Origin: Janibacter cremeus | GTDB taxonomy: Bacteria; Actinomycetota; Actinomycetes; Actinomycetales; Dermatophilaceae | Direction: 5' to 3' | Assembly (NCBI RefSeq): GCF_029395675.1 | Contig: NZ_CP115184.1 | Location: forward strand, 620,001 to 684,000 | DNA: 64,000 nucleotides | Part shown: one piece after another, positions 49,424 to 60,005 of the stretch | Numbering within the stretch: the stretch's first letter is position 1 | How the letters are laid out: each line of letters starts with the position of its first letter | The notes under the pieces: generated by a model | Told to the model about the DNA's origin: nothing | Databases searched by the model: none | Seen by the model: the letters and a program-made list of their open reading frames with translations, nothing else | Translations under genes and position numbers: made by a program

Positions 49424-50929
49424 TCAGACGGTCTGCGAAGCAGGGACGGGCGCCTGGCCGGAGCCACCCTCGATGACGCTCGCGAGGTGGGGATCCACCT
49501 CGGCGCCGCGACCCCGAGTCGCCATCGAGACACCGATGTAGACGATGAGGGTGATGGCGAAGACGAAGGCGCCGACCACCACGCCCTCCGGGAGCGGGGT
49601 CCAGCCGTACTTGCCACCGACCTCGAGCACGAAGTTGAGAACGATGCCGATCAGGGCGCTGGAGATGGCGGCCTCCTTGGTCCCGCCCTGCCACAGCATC
49701 CCGAGTACGAGGGCCGGGAAGAGGCTGGCGGCGAAGGTGCCCCAGCCGAAGGTGCCCAGCAGGGCGACGACGTTACCGATGTACAGGGCGAAGGCGGTCG
49801 AGAGCACGAGCAGCACGGCGACCGCGACACGGCTCCACAGCAGCTCGCGCCGGACCGTGATGTTGAATGCGCGGGGGATGTCGCGCACGGCGCTGGCGGC
49901 ACCCAAGGTGAGGAAGCTCGACCCGGTGGACATGATCGCCGCAAGCAGGCCCGCGATGACCAGACCGGCCACTACCGGGGGAGTGAAGTCGGTGAGGTAC
50001 TGGGTGAACGACTCGTCGGGGGAGTCCATCGCGGGGAACTCACCGCGCAGGGTGAGCACCGAAACCGCAGAACCGATCCCGACGACCATCAGCGTGGTGA
50101 TCGCGTAACCGGTACCGCTGATCAGCGGTCCCCAGCGCAGGCTGCCGCGCTCCTTGAGCATGAGGAACTTGGTCAGGCCGTGCGGCTGGGCGGAGCCGCC
50201 GAGGCTGAAGAGGAAGATCCAGCACGGGATGGTCACCCACGGGGACAGACCGAAGGGGGTCGCCAGGTCGGGTGCCTCGGCCTGCAGGGTTCGAGTCATC
50301 GAGGCGATGCCCCCGCCGCTCTCGAGCGCGTAGTAGAAGGCGACGAAGGAGACCACCAGCATCAGCACGCCCTGGAAGAGGTCGGTGTACACGCCGGCGA
50401 GGATGCCCCCGCCGACGACGTACAGCCCGAGGACCGCCATGCCGATGATGGCACCCGTGGTGGTGCTGACCTCGAAGATGGCGGCCACGACGATGCCCAT
50501 CGCCAGCACCTGGGTGCCGAGGTAGCCGAGCACGCCCAGGGCCACGGTCAGCCCCATGACGCCGCGGGCGACCGGGCTCTTGTAGCGAAGCTCCGCCACG
50601 TCACCGACGGTGTACATCTCGCCCACGTCCCCGACGTTCATCATCCGCTTGCCGAGCATGAGCCAGGTCAGGGCGAAACCGAGAGGTGTGGCGATCATGA
50701 CTCCGGAGACGAACCCGTAACCACCGGCGGTCACCGTCGAGGTGCCGCCGACGACGCCGAAGCCGCTCTGGATGGAAGAGAAGACGGCAACCGCCATGAC
50801 GACGACGCCGAGGCTTCGTCCGGCGATGTAGAAGTCGCCGCTCGTCTTGGTGCGGCCGGTGGCCCACAGACCGATGAGGAGGACGACGACCAGGTAGGCC
50901 GCGACGATCGAGACGATGGTGAGGTTCAT
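49424..50929 (-). CDS. Sodium:solute symporter family permease
   Basis: A 501-residue SSS transporter with about thirteen helices. SGDFYIAGRSLGVVVMAVAVFSSIQSGFGVVGG in helices 1-2 and GLLAAIMSTGSSFLTLGAASAVRDI in helix 9 are the family's sodium-site regions. It overlaps the small membrane protein gene by 4 bp. Given the HMG-CoA reductase and ligase in the same unit, the cargo may be mevalonate or a related branched carboxylate (inference). Confidence 0.88.
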   Translation of the reverse strand: MNLTIVSIVAAYLVVVLLIGLWATGRTKTSGDFYIAGRSLGVVVMAVAVFSSIQSGFGVVGGTSTVTAGGYGFVSGVMIATPLGFALTWLMLGKRMMNVGDVGEMYTVGDVAELRYKSPVARGVMGLTVALGVLGYLGTQVLAMGIVVAAIFEVSTTTGAIIGMAVLGLYVVGGGILAGVYTDLFQGVLMLVVSFVAFYYALESGGGIASMTRTLQAEAPDLATPFGLSPWVTIPCWIFLFSLGGSAQPHGLTKFLMLKERGSLRWGPLISGTGYAITTLMVVGIGSAVSVLTLRGEFPAMDSPDESFTQYLTDFTPPVVAGLVIAGLLAAIMSTGSSFLTLGAASAVRDIPRAFNITVRRELLWSRVAVAVLLVLSTAFALYIGNVVALLGTFGWGTFAASLFPALVLGMLWQGGTKEAAISSALIGIVLNFVLEVGGKYGWTPLPEGVVVGAFVFAITLIVYIGVSMATRGRGAEVDPHLASVIEGGSGQAPVPASQTV

Positions 50930-51321
50930 GAGTCAGCTCCGGTGGTGGCGTCGGTCATGATGCGTCGGTGGAAGAAGGCGTAGCAGGCGGCCACGAGCAG
51001 ACCGAAAGGCCAGATGGCCAAGAAATACACGGCGGTGGCGGGCACGAGCCCGAGGACCAGGTCACTGCTTGAGCCGGGGTCGTCGGCCATGGCGGTCTCG
51101 AGCCAGATGTAGAGGGCGATGTAGACGACCGGTACGGCGATGCCGTACCCCAGCAACACCGCATCCTTCCTGCGCCGGGCGCCGACGCCGAGCAGGATGA
51201 TGACGCCGATGACGATGAGGTATGGGTAGAGGACGACTCGCCACGAGGCGGTGAGCATCCCGACGAGCATGATGGTGACGAGCACCAGCAGCAGCGTCAC
51301 GAGTCGATCGGTTGATCGCAT
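50926..51321 (-). CDS. Small four-helix membrane protein, likely symporter accessory subunit
   Basis: A 131-residue protein with four helices (LVTLLLVLVTIMLVGML, LIVIGVIILLGVGA, YGIAVPVVYIALYIWLETAM, ATAVYFLAIWPFGLLVAACY). No family recognised. It overlaps the symporter gene by 4 bp, the same small-plus-large layout as the DUF4212 pair at 39 kb, so an accessory role is likely. AAGGAGAA precedes the ATG. Confidence 0.7.
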   Translation of the reverse strand: MRSTDRLVTLLLVLVTIMLVGMLTASWRVVLYPYLIVIGVIILLGVGARRRKDAVLLGYGIAVPVVYIALYIWLETAMADDPGSSSDLVLGLVPATAVYFLAIWPFGLLVAACYAFFHRRIMTDATTGADS

Positions 51322-51350
51322 GTCGGTTCTCCTTGGTGGGCGGTGGCGGG

Positions 51351-52565
51351 TCAGGTCGCGTCGGCGTGGTCCGACGGAGCGGAGGCGACGCTGCGCCGGT
51401 GAAGGGTCATGTGGCCCCGCTGGATGCCTTCGGTGGCCAAGGCGCGCAGGGCGGCGACGTTCTGGGCGAGTCCGACCGAGACGATGACGTGGGCCAGCTG
51501 GTCGGCGCTGGTGATCCCCATCAGGGCCAGCGCCGCTCCCGCGCTCGGGTGGGTCTTGGTGGCCCCGCCGATGATGCCAACGGCCATGGGCAGCTCGAGG
51601 CTGACCGAGAGGTTGCCGTCGGCGTCCTCCTCGAAGTGGGAGAGGGCCGTGTACCGCCCGTCGGCGGTGACCGCGTGGGAATGGGCACCGGCCTCGATGG
51701 CACGGGTGTCGTTGCCGGTGGCCAGGGCCACGGCGGTGATGCCGTTCATGATCCCCTTGTTGTGGGTGGCTGCCCGGTAGGGATCGGCCTCGGCGAGCGC
51801 AGCCGCTGCAACCATGTCCCGCACCACCTGCCGGCCACCGAGCTCGTCGGAATCGAGCACCGCATGGGCGCGCGCGAGGCGGCGGTCGGCCTTGTTGGTC
51901 AGGATGCGCAGGAGCGTGCGGCCCCTCGTCAGCTCGGCGATGCGTGGGGCCAGGGCCTCGGCCATGGTGTTCACGGCATTCGCACCCATGGCGTCACGCA
52001 CGTCCACGACGAGGTGGACGACCACGTGGGTGCCGACGCGGGTGTGCACGGTGCGGGCGACGATGTCTCGCACTCCGCCGCCGAAGGAGACGAGCGCCGT
52101 GTCCTGCTCGTCTGCGGCGACCATGAGTTCCTCGCGCGCAGCGAGCACCCGCAGGCACGCGGCTTCCGGGTCGGGCACGTCCACCACCTGGATCTGCGCC
52201 TGCATCTCCGGGGCGCTGCAGGAGGCGTGGAAGCCGCCGGTGGCGCGGGCGATGCGTGCGGCATTGCTCGCGGCCGCGACGACCGAGGGCTCCTCAGTCG
52301 CCATCGGGACGAGGACCTCGGAGCCGTTGATGATGAAGTTGGTGGCCAGCCCCACGGGTACTCCGAAGACACCGACGACGTTCTCGATCATGTGATCGGC
52401 CCGGTCGGCGCCGAGCCCCCCTTCGTCCGTGAAGGCCTCGAGCGATCCCGGTGGCAGTCCGGCGGCCTCGCTGGCGATGTCGCGTCGTCCCGAGGGGGAC
52501 TCCTGGCGGAATCCCGTCGGCCTGCTGGTCCTGGCCACGTGCTGCTCCGTTCTCGCCGTGCGCAT
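51351..52565 (-). CDS. mvaA: Hydroxymethylglutaryl-CoA reductase, degradative (class II)
   Basis: A 404-residue class II HMG-CoA reductase. ENVVGVFGVPVGLATNF at 61-77 holds the catalytic Glu, GTHVVVHLVVDVRDAMGANAVNTM the cofactor loop with DAMGxN, YRAATHNKGIMNGITAVAL the catalytic Lys region, and GGATKTHPSAGAALALMG follows. Class II enzymes work mainly in the oxidative direction, mevalonate to HMG-CoA. No other mevalonate-pathway gene is present here, and the neighbours are uptake and acyl-CoA genes. That favours catabolism over isoprenoid synthesis, which actinomycetes mostly do by the MEP route. Confidence 0.9.
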   Translation of the reverse strand: MRTARTEQHVARTSRPTGFRQESPSGRRDIASEAAGLPPGSLEAFTDEGGLGADRADHMIENVVGVFGVPVGLATNFIINGSEVLVPMATEEPSVVAAASNAARIARATGGFHASCSAPEMQAQIQVVDVPDPEAACLRVLAAREELMVAADEQDTALVSFGGGVRDIVARTVHTRVGTHVVVHLVVDVRDAMGANAVNTMAEALAPRIAELTRGRTLLRILTNKADRRLARAHAVLDSDELGGRQVVRDMVAAAALAEADPYRAATHNKGIMNGITAVALATGNDTRAIEAGAHSHAVTADGRYTALSHFEEDADGNLSVSLELPMAVGIIGGATKTHPSAGAALALMGITSADQLAHVIVSVGLAQNVAALRALATEGIQRGHMTLHRRSVASAPSDHADAT

Positions 52566-52648
52566 CGTTGCGTCACGAGGGGTCGCCGTGCGGCGGTTCG
52601 CCGCCGTCGGATCTCAGGCTAGGGACCGGGTGACGTGGAACACAGGTA

Positions 52649-52692
52649 TGGATCATCCAGCACTCCATGCCGGGACATGTGTGGATGATCTA
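52649..52692. promoter_or_regulatory. Inverted repeat between the PucR regulator and HMG-CoA reductase genes
   Basis: TGGATCATCCA (52649-52659) and TGGATGATCTA (52682-52692) are inverted copies (10 of 11 pairs) 22 bp apart. They lie 84 bp upstream of the reductase ATG and touch the regulator's stop codon. Could be the regulator's operator or a terminator stem. Confidence 0.5.
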
Positions 52693-54618
52693 TGTGGCGC
52701 GCGCGAGGGTGTGCAGGCGGACGGCCACCGTGATCCGGAACAGCGGCTCCGGCTCGCGCCAGTCGGCTCCCAGGAGGGTGGCGATGCGGTCCAGTCGCTG
52801 CAGGACGGTGTTGACGTGCACGTGCAGTCGGCGGGCCGTCCGGGTGGGGCTGGACTGGGCCTCGATGAAGGCGTGCAGAGTGATCAGCAGCTCACTCCCG
52901 CGCTCGGCGTCCCACGTGAGGACGGGACCGATCGCCACGTCGATGAAGTCCGTCAGTGTGGTGGCGTCGTCGCCGAACATTGCCAGGTAGGGCGCGTACG
53001 CGCGCACATCGACGACCCCGTCGATGCGGCCGAGGCCGTCGAGGAGCGCGGCGCACCGACGGGCGGTCTCGAAGGAGTCACCCACGTCGTCGACGGTCTC
53101 GGCCGGAGGGCCACCGACGGCCAGCACCGGTGCGATCGAGTGGCCGCACAGGTGCTGGCGTGTCAGGTCGGCCGCCGCGACGGGGTCCTCTTCCGTGGTC
53201 AGGGCGACCAGGAGATCGCCCTCCTCGCCGGCGAGGACGGTCGAGGTCATCTGACGCAGGACGTTCAGCGAGCGGTGGTGCAGGTCGTCCGGCAGCCTCA
53301 GCGCCACCGCGGAGCGGACCTGGTCGAGGTGAATGCCACGGTTGCGGGCGCGCGCGATGATCGCCTCGTTGTTCGGGGTGCGGGGGTTGAGCACATCGGA
53401 CAACAGCTCGTCGCTGACCCGGTTCTCGGCGGCGATGATCGCATCCTGCTTCAGCGTCACCAGGGCCATGATCTGCGCGGCCCGTTCGACGGTCCGCCGC
53501 TCCACGGCACCGAACTCCAGGTCACCGCTGCCCAGGAGCAGGGCACCGAGGATCGCATCGGCCGTGACCACTGCCACGACGAACTCGCATCCCTCGCCGG
53601 GGCCGTCGACCGGCACGCACAGGCCCGAGTGCCTGCTCTGGTCGATCGCCGTGTGCACGGCGGCGGATCGGGCGCCCCGAGCGACCCCGGAGGCGCCGTC
53701 CGCTGATGGCGCGTCGGCGATGGGGGAGAGGTGCCGATCAAGCACCACCACCCGTCGGCCGAGGGAGCTGCTGAGGGTCGCGGCGATCTCCTGGGCCGAA
53801 CCCCCGCTCACCACGACGGAGGTGAGGTCTTCGTGTACCCGGCTGGACCGTTCGGTCGCGGCCAGGTTCTGGGAGAGGACGGTGGTTGCCTCCCGAGCGG
53901 CCTCAGCAGCCGACTGGGTAGCATCCAGCAGCCGGGCCGTCTGCAGCACGACGGCCGCATGGTCGGCGAAGGCGCCGAGCAGGGCGATCTCGTCCGGGCT
54001 GAACTCGTAGGTGCTCCGGTTTGCGGCGAAGAGCGCTCCCAGGACCTCGGTGCCCGCGAGTAGGGGGACACCGAGCAGGGACTTCAGTCCTTCGGCGGCG
54101 ACGGCACGGTCGATGTCCGGATCGTGGGGGATCTCCTCGTTCTCCTGGTACGAGGTCGTCCACTGTGGTGAGCGGTGGGTGACGACCCTGCTGGCAAGTC
54201 CCATGCCCACGGGGACGACCAGCTCGCGCAGCTCGGGCGCGACCACGCCCGAGGTCGTGCGGACGCGCAGCGCGTTGTTGTGGTGCCCCGTCAGGTAGGC
54301 CACGTCGGCGCCCAGCAGTCCGCGGGCGCGGTCGACGAGTCGCGCCAGGAGCTCGTCGACGTCCCGCAGCTCCACGAGCTCCCGGACCCCCGAGAGAATC
54401 GCGGACAGCTCCTGCTCGCGTCGTCGCCACCGACGGAAGGTCGTTCGGACGTGGTCGGCCTGCTCCTCGATCCGGGCAGCCGCATCGGTGGTGAGGTCCT
54501 CGCCGGCGAGGGCGGCGTGGATGCTCGAGCCGGACACGTCGTCCGAGACGATCAGGTCCAGCACTGCCAGCACGGTGTCGACCGACACCATGCTGCCGAG
54601 GTCGGGGTCTGCTGCCAT
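52690..54618 (-). CDS. GAF-domain PucR/CdaR-type transcriptional regulator
   Basis: A 642-residue regulator. A helical N-terminus is followed by a GAF sensor domain (LSAILSGVRELVELRDVDELLARLVD through LGALFAANRSTYEFSPDEIALLGAFADHAAVVL). A central PucR-like region comes next, then a C-terminal HTH_30 domain (RTARRLHVHVNTVLQRLDRI). Such proteins activate nearby catabolic genes when GAF binds a metabolite. Start at ATG 54618 is tentative, since no good ribosome site exists and MVSVDTV downstream is possible. It precedes the HMG-CoA reductase operon in the same direction. Confidence 0.85.
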   Translation of the reverse strand: MAADPDLGSMVSVDTVLAVLDLIVSDDVSGSSIHAALAGEDLTTDAAARIEEQADHVRTTFRRWRRREQELSAILSGVRELVELRDVDELLARLVDRARGLLGADVAYLTGHHNNALRVRTTSGVVAPELRELVVPVGMGLASRVVTHRSPQWTTSYQENEEIPHDPDIDRAVAAEGLKSLLGVPLLAGTEVLGALFAANRSTYEFSPDEIALLGAFADHAAVVLQTARLLDATQSAAEAAREATTVLSQNLAATERSSRVHEDLTSVVVSGGSAQEIAATLSSSLGRRVVVLDRHLSPIADAPSADGASGVARGARSAAVHTAIDQSRHSGLCVPVDGPGEGCEFVVAVVTADAILGALLLGSGDLEFGAVERRTVERAAQIMALVTLKQDAIIAAENRVSDELLSDVLNPRTPNNEAIIARARNRGIHLDQVRSAVALRLPDDLHHRSLNVLRQMTSTVLAGEEGDLLVALTTEEDPVAAADLTRQHLCGHSIAPVLAVGGPPAETVDDVGDSFETARRCAALLDGLGRIDGVVDVRAYAPYLAMFGDDATTLTDFIDVAIGPVLTWDAERGSELLITLHAFIEAQSSPTRTARRLHVHVNTVLQRLDRIATLLGADWREPEPLFRITVAVRLHTLARAT

Positions 54619-54691
54619 AGCGAACGTGAGCCTACCGCCGTGGTCGCTGTCTGGACCGTCGCTAGCCGGCTCCGGCTCGTAGGCTCCCGGC

Positions 54692-55612
54692 ATGGAGACA
54701 CTGCGCACCCCGGACGACCGATTCGCCGACCTGCCCGACTTCGACCTCGAGCCCCGCTACGCCGACGTCCCCGACCAGGACGGCGGCACCCTGCGCATGG
54801 CGTGGGTCGAGGCCGGCCCGTCGGCCGACGACGCACCCACGGTGCTGCTCCTCCACGGGGAGCCGAGCTGGTCCTACCTCTACCGACACGTGATGACGAC
54901 GCTCGCCGACGCCGGCGTCCACTCGGTCGCGGTTGACCTCGTCGGCTTCGGCCGCTCGGACAAGCCGACCGATCCAGCAGCGCACTCCTACGCGCGGCAC
55001 GTGGAGTGGGTGCGCAGCCTCGTCCTCGACGTGCTCGACCTGCGGGACGTCACCCTCGTCGGCCAGGACTGGGGCGGGCTCATCGGTCTGCGCCTGGTCG
55101 CTGAGAACCCGGACCGGTTCGCCTCGGTCGTGGCCGCCAACACCGGTTTGCCGACGGGTGACCACGACATGCCGCCCGTCTGGTGGGACTTCCGGCGTGC
55201 GGTGGAGGGCGCCGAGGTCCTCGACGTCGGCCGGCTGGTCGCCTCGGGATGTGCGCAGCAGATGAGCGCCGAAGCCCGGGCCGCCTACGGCGCGCCCTTC
55301 CCGGACGAGGCGTACAAGGCCGGCCCCCGGGCGATGCCCGGACTGGTGCCGACCTCGCCCGACGACCCGGCAACGACGGCGAACCGTCGCGCGTGGGAGG
55401 AGCTGGGCCGGTGGGACAAGCCCTTCCTCGTCGCATTCAGCGACAGCGACCCCATCACCGCGGCGATGGGTCCGATCCTCAAGCGACACGTCCCCGGTGC
55501 ACAGGGTCTGGACCACCCGGTCATCCCCGCTGCCGGTCACTTCCTGCAGGAGGACGCCGGCTGTGAGCTGGGAGAGGTGGTCGCCGACTTCGTGAAGGGG
55601 ACGCGCGGCTAG
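54692..55612 (+). CDS. Haloalkane dehalogenase
   Basis: A 306-residue alpha/beta hydrolase with the dehalogenase pentad visible: nucleophile Asp126 in LVGQDWGG, halide-stabilising Trp60 in HGEPSWSYLYR plus Trp127, and His in IPAAGHFLQED near the C-terminus. Asp instead of Ser at the elbow separates it from esterases. The HGEPSW plus GQDWGG pair matches subfamily HLD-I (DhlA/DhmA type). It converts short haloalkanes to alcohols, though the natural substrate may differ. Monocistronic, with a hairpin after it. Confidence 0.9.
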   Translation: METLRTPDDRFADLPDFDLEPRYADVPDQDGGTLRMAWVEAGPSADDAPTVLLLHGEPSWSYLYRHVMTTLADAGVHSVAVDLVGFGRSDKPTDPAAHSYARHVEWVRSLVLDVLDLRDVTLVGQDWGGLIGLRLVAENPDRFASVVAANTGLPTGDHDMPPVWWDFRRAVEGAEVLDVGRLVASGCAQQMSAEARAAYGAPFPDEAYKAGPRAMPGLVPTSPDDPATTANRRAWEELGRWDKPFLVAFSDSDPITAAMGPILKRHVPGAQGLDHPVIPAAGHFLQEDAGCELGEVVADFVKGTRG

Positions 55613-55623
55613 AGGATCGGGTC

Positions 55624-55655
55624 CGGCCCGGTCGAGCTCCTCCACGACCGGGCCG
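55624..55655 (+). terminator. Hairpin terminator after the dehalogenase gene
   Basis: CGGCCCGGTCG (55624-55634) and CGACCGGGCCG (55645-55655) form a perfect 11-bp stem with a 10-nt loop, 12 bp past the stop. No T-run. Confidence 0.7.
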
Positions 55656-55726
55656 AGGGTGCCCGCGACCGTTCACCGGTCGGGGGCCGTGACCTGCTGG
55701 AGCGCGCGAGCCATGCGTTACGCTCC

Positions 55727-55749
55727 CTCCAAAGGTCCAAAGAATTCTG
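55727..55749 (+). promoter_or_regulatory. CTCCAAA-N8-GAATTCTG motif upstream of ccmF
   Basis: CTCCAAA (55727-55733), eight bases, GAATTCTG (55742-55749), directly followed by the GGAGGA ribosome site of ccmF. The same two blocks with the same 8-bp gap occur at 59310-59332 before the blue-copper/oxidase genes. EcoRI-like GAATTC is rare in DNA this GC-rich. Confidence 0.6.
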
Positions 55750-55764
55750 GAGGATCTCCTCGTC

Positions 55765-57769
<2,005 letters not shown>

Positions 57770-57777
<8 letters not shown>

Positions 57778-58372
57778 GCCCAGGACGACCGAGCCGAGGA
57801 ACGAGCCCGCGCGCACCGACGCCGAGCCGGCCACCACCACGACCCGTCGCAAGGCGATCAAGGTCGCCGCGGCCGCGGCGATCATCGGAGGCGGCGCGTT
57901 CGCCGGGTACCGCACGCTGGAGGGTGACGCGCAGACCACACCGAACCTCGTCGTCGGTGAACCCGCCCCGGCGTTGTCCGGGCCCGAGCTGGACGGCGGG
58001 GAGGTCGCGCTGGCCGACTTCCGCGGGGACGTCGTCCTGGTCAACGTCTGGGCCTCGTGGTGCTACCCGTGCCGCGCGGAGTACCCCGTCCTCAAGGAGG
58101 CTGCCACCGCCCTCGGGCCACGCGGGCTCACCGTCCTGGGGATCAACACCCAGGACGGGATCGACGAGGCCCGTGAGTTCCTCGAGGAGCTCGGCGGGAA
58201 GGCCTACCCGAGCATCCGTGACCCCAACGGCCACATCGCCGTCGCCTGGGCGACCTCCGGGGTCCCGGAGACCTTCGTCATCGACCCGGAAGGTCGCGTG
58301 CGCGAACGACTCGTGGGGGAGGTGACCGGCCAGTGGGTGAGCGACAACGTCGTCCCGATGCTCGGCGACTGA
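57770..58372 (+). CDS. Thioredoxin-like CcmG/ResA-type thiol-disulfide oxidoreductase
   Basis: A 200-residue membrane-anchored thioredoxin. The N-terminal TTTRRKAIKVAAAAAIIGGG is an anchor with a possible Tat-like RR, followed by a periplasm-side domain with FRGDVVLVNVWASWCYPCRAEYP (active site CYPC), and VPETFVIDPEGRV carrying the cis-Pro region. It keeps apocytochrome cysteines reduced for haem attachment. Overlaps ccmF by 8 bp and ccmH by 40 bp. Confidence 0.9.
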
Positions 58373-59265
58373 TCCGCGACGTGCTCGTCGTCGCGCTGCT
58401 GGCCATCGCTGCAGCGGGTCTCGTCCACACCAGCAGCGGCGGGCCCAGCTCCCCCTCGGCGCGCTCGGACGCCATCGCCGAGTCGCTGCGGTGCCCCACG
58501 TGCAACGGGCTCTCCGTCGCCGACTCCACGTCCCCGATGGCCGGCAGCATGCGCGAGATCATCGACGACCAGATCGCCGCCGGACGCAGTGACGAGCAGA
58601 TCCGGACCCACTTCGTCGACCTGTACAGCGACTGGGTCCTGCTCCAGCCGCCCGCGAGCGGCGGGGGATGGCTCATCTGGGCCGTGCCCGCCCTCGTCGC
58701 CGTCGTCGGCATCGTCCTCGTCCTCGTCCTCGCCGGGCGGCTGCGCCTGCCGAGGTTCGCCGGGTGGGGCCTCGTCGTCGTCGGGCTCGGCATGGTCATC
58801 GTGCTGTCCCTGCAGGTCAACACCGGCGACCGTGCCACCGGAGGCCTCATCACCGGCTCGGCGCCGGCTCCTGCCGGCCCCGAGGGTCCTGATGGCCCTG
58901 GCGGCTCGTCCGATCCTTCTCCGGCAGCGCCCGACGACGAGGCCGCGCAGCGCCGGCTCGACGAGCTGCGCAGCAGGGTGCGGGCCGCCCCGGAGGACAC
59001 CGGGCTGCGCCTGTCCCTGGCCGCGGAGGCACTCTCCGCCGGTCGGCCGGAGCTGGTGCGGACGAACTCCCAGGCGGTCCTGGAGGACGAGCCGCGCAAC
59101 GTCGACGCCCTGCTGCTGCGCTCCCTCGCAGTGACCGATGAGGACGACAGCGAGGGGCTGCGGGCGGTCCGGGAGTACCTCGACGTGGCACCGCAGGAGC
59201 ACCCCGGACGCCAGGCGGTCGAGGGCATCGCCGAGCAGCTCGAGGTGGAGGCCGGCGATGGGTGA
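58333..59265 (+). CDS. ccmH: CcmH-like cytochrome c maturation protein with CcmI-type TPR tail
   Basis: A 310-residue protein. The N-terminal anchor (VLVVALLAIAAAGLV) is followed by the CcmH redox motif LRCPTCNGLSVADS. DDQIAAGRSDEQIRTHFVDLYSDWVLLQPP comes next and completes the classic CcmH domain. Two helices (IWAVPALVAVVGIVLVLVL and LVVVGLGMVIVLSL) lead to a C-terminal TPR-like part (DDEAAQRRLDELRSRVRAAPEDTGLRLSLA) as in CcmI. So it is a CcmH-CcmI fusion that presents apocytochrome to CcmF. GTG 58333 is chosen because of GGGGGAGG upstream; GTG 58381 is possible. Confidence 0.88.
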   Translation: MGERQRRPDARRLIRDVLVVALLAIAAAGLVHTSSGGPSSPSARSDAIAESLRCPTCNGLSVADSTSPMAGSMREIIDDQIAAGRSDEQIRTHFVDLYSDWVLLQPPASGGGWLIWAVPALVAVVGIVLVLVLAGRLRLPRFAGWGLVVVGLGMVIVLSLQVNTGDRATGGLITGSAPAPAGPEGPDGPGGSSDPSPAAPDDEAAQRRLDELRSRVRAAPEDTGLRLSLAAEALSAGRPELVRTNSQAVLEDEPRNVDALLLRSLAVTDEDDSEGLRAVREYLDVAPQEHPGRQAVEGIAEQLEVEAGDG

Positions 59266-59309
59266 TTCGACTCGGTGGGAGCGGCTGGTCGACCCGCGAG
59301 GGCCGCATT

Positions 59310-59332
59310 CTCCAAAATTTCATGGAATTCTG
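59310..59332 (+). promoter_or_regulatory. CTCCAAA-N8-GAATTCTG motif upstream of the blue-copper/oxidase genes
   Basis: Second copy of the motif found before ccmF, with an 8-bp gap (59310-59316 and 59325-59332), 44 bp before the cupredoxin start. An ATTTCA...TGAAAT inverted repeat overlaps it. Suggests co-regulation of maturation and oxidase genes. Confidence 0.6.
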
Positions 59333-59376
59333 CGTGAAATCCTCCATTTCCGGCTGCGAACCGGTATGAAGGGTCC

Positions 59377-59829
59377 ATGCGCCACCGTCGTCTGCCTGCC
59401 GTCGCCGCCCTGTCGGTGGTGGCGCTCCTGCTCGGCGGGTGTGTTTCAGGCGGCGGGGACGAGTCCGCGAGTGCCGAGGGTGCGCCGTCCGCGGACGTGC
59501 GCGTCGGGCTCGTCGACTACTCGTTCACGCGCTCTGCCGGCGCGCTGCTCGCCACCACGGTGACCCTCACCGTGACCAACGCGGGGAGCACCGATCACGA
59601 CCTGCAGCTGCTCGACGGCGAGGAGGTCCTGGGGGCGACCCGGGTGCTGGCGCCGGGGGAGGAGCAGACGATCACCGTCGACCTGAGCGGGCTGGAGAAG
59701 GTCACCTTCCTGTGCACGCTTCCCGGTCACGAGGAGATGGGCATGGTCGAGGACGTGGATGTCGTGCCCGAGCCGGCCGCCATGACCTCATTCGCCACAC
59801 ACACGCCACAGGAGGAGTTCGCACGATGA
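59377..59829 (+). CDS. Cupredoxin (blue copper) lipoprotein
   Basis: A 150-residue exported lipoprotein with lipobox LLGGC (Cys22). The cupredoxin beta-sandwich carries the copper ligands: His in GSTDHDLQLL and the Cys-His-Met set in FLCTLPGHEEMGM. Such proteins carry electrons outside the membrane. Its position directly before the cbb3 oxidase genes suggests it donates to or buffers the oxidase. A 4-bp ATGA overlap leads into the next small gene. Confidence 0.87.
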   Translation: MRHRRLPAVAALSVVALLLGGCVSGGGDESASAEGAPSADVRVGLVDYSFTRSAGALLATTVTLTVTNAGSTDHDLQLLDGEEVLGATRVLAPGEEQTITVDLSGLEKVTFLCTLPGHEEMGMVEDVDVVPEPAAMTSFATHTPQEEFAR

Positions 59830-60005
59830 GTCCGACCCACGACGGGCCCGACGTGGACGAGACGGAGTCCCGCCACCGAGATGCCAATCCGGAGCGGTAC
59901 ACCGAGTCGGCCGGCAACTGGCCACCGCCGCCCCGCACCGTGCTGCTCTTCTGCATCGCCGTCATGGCCCTGGCCGTGCCGTGGACCTGGTGGGCCCTCC
60001 AGTGA
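59826..60005 (+). CDS. Small single-helix membrane protein in the oxidase operon
   Basis: A 59-residue protein: polar N-terminus (SPTHDGPDVDETESRHRD), a Pro-rich hinge, and one C-terminal helix (VLLFCIAVMALAVPWTWWAL). Overlaps the cupredoxin gene by ATGA and ccoN by GTGA, so it is clearly part of the operon. Perhaps an oxidase assembly or CcoH/CcoQ-like accessory subunit; not recognised. Confidence 0.72.
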   Translation: MSPTHDGPDVDETESRHRDANPERYTESAGNWPPPPRTVLLFCIAVMALAVPWTWWALQ

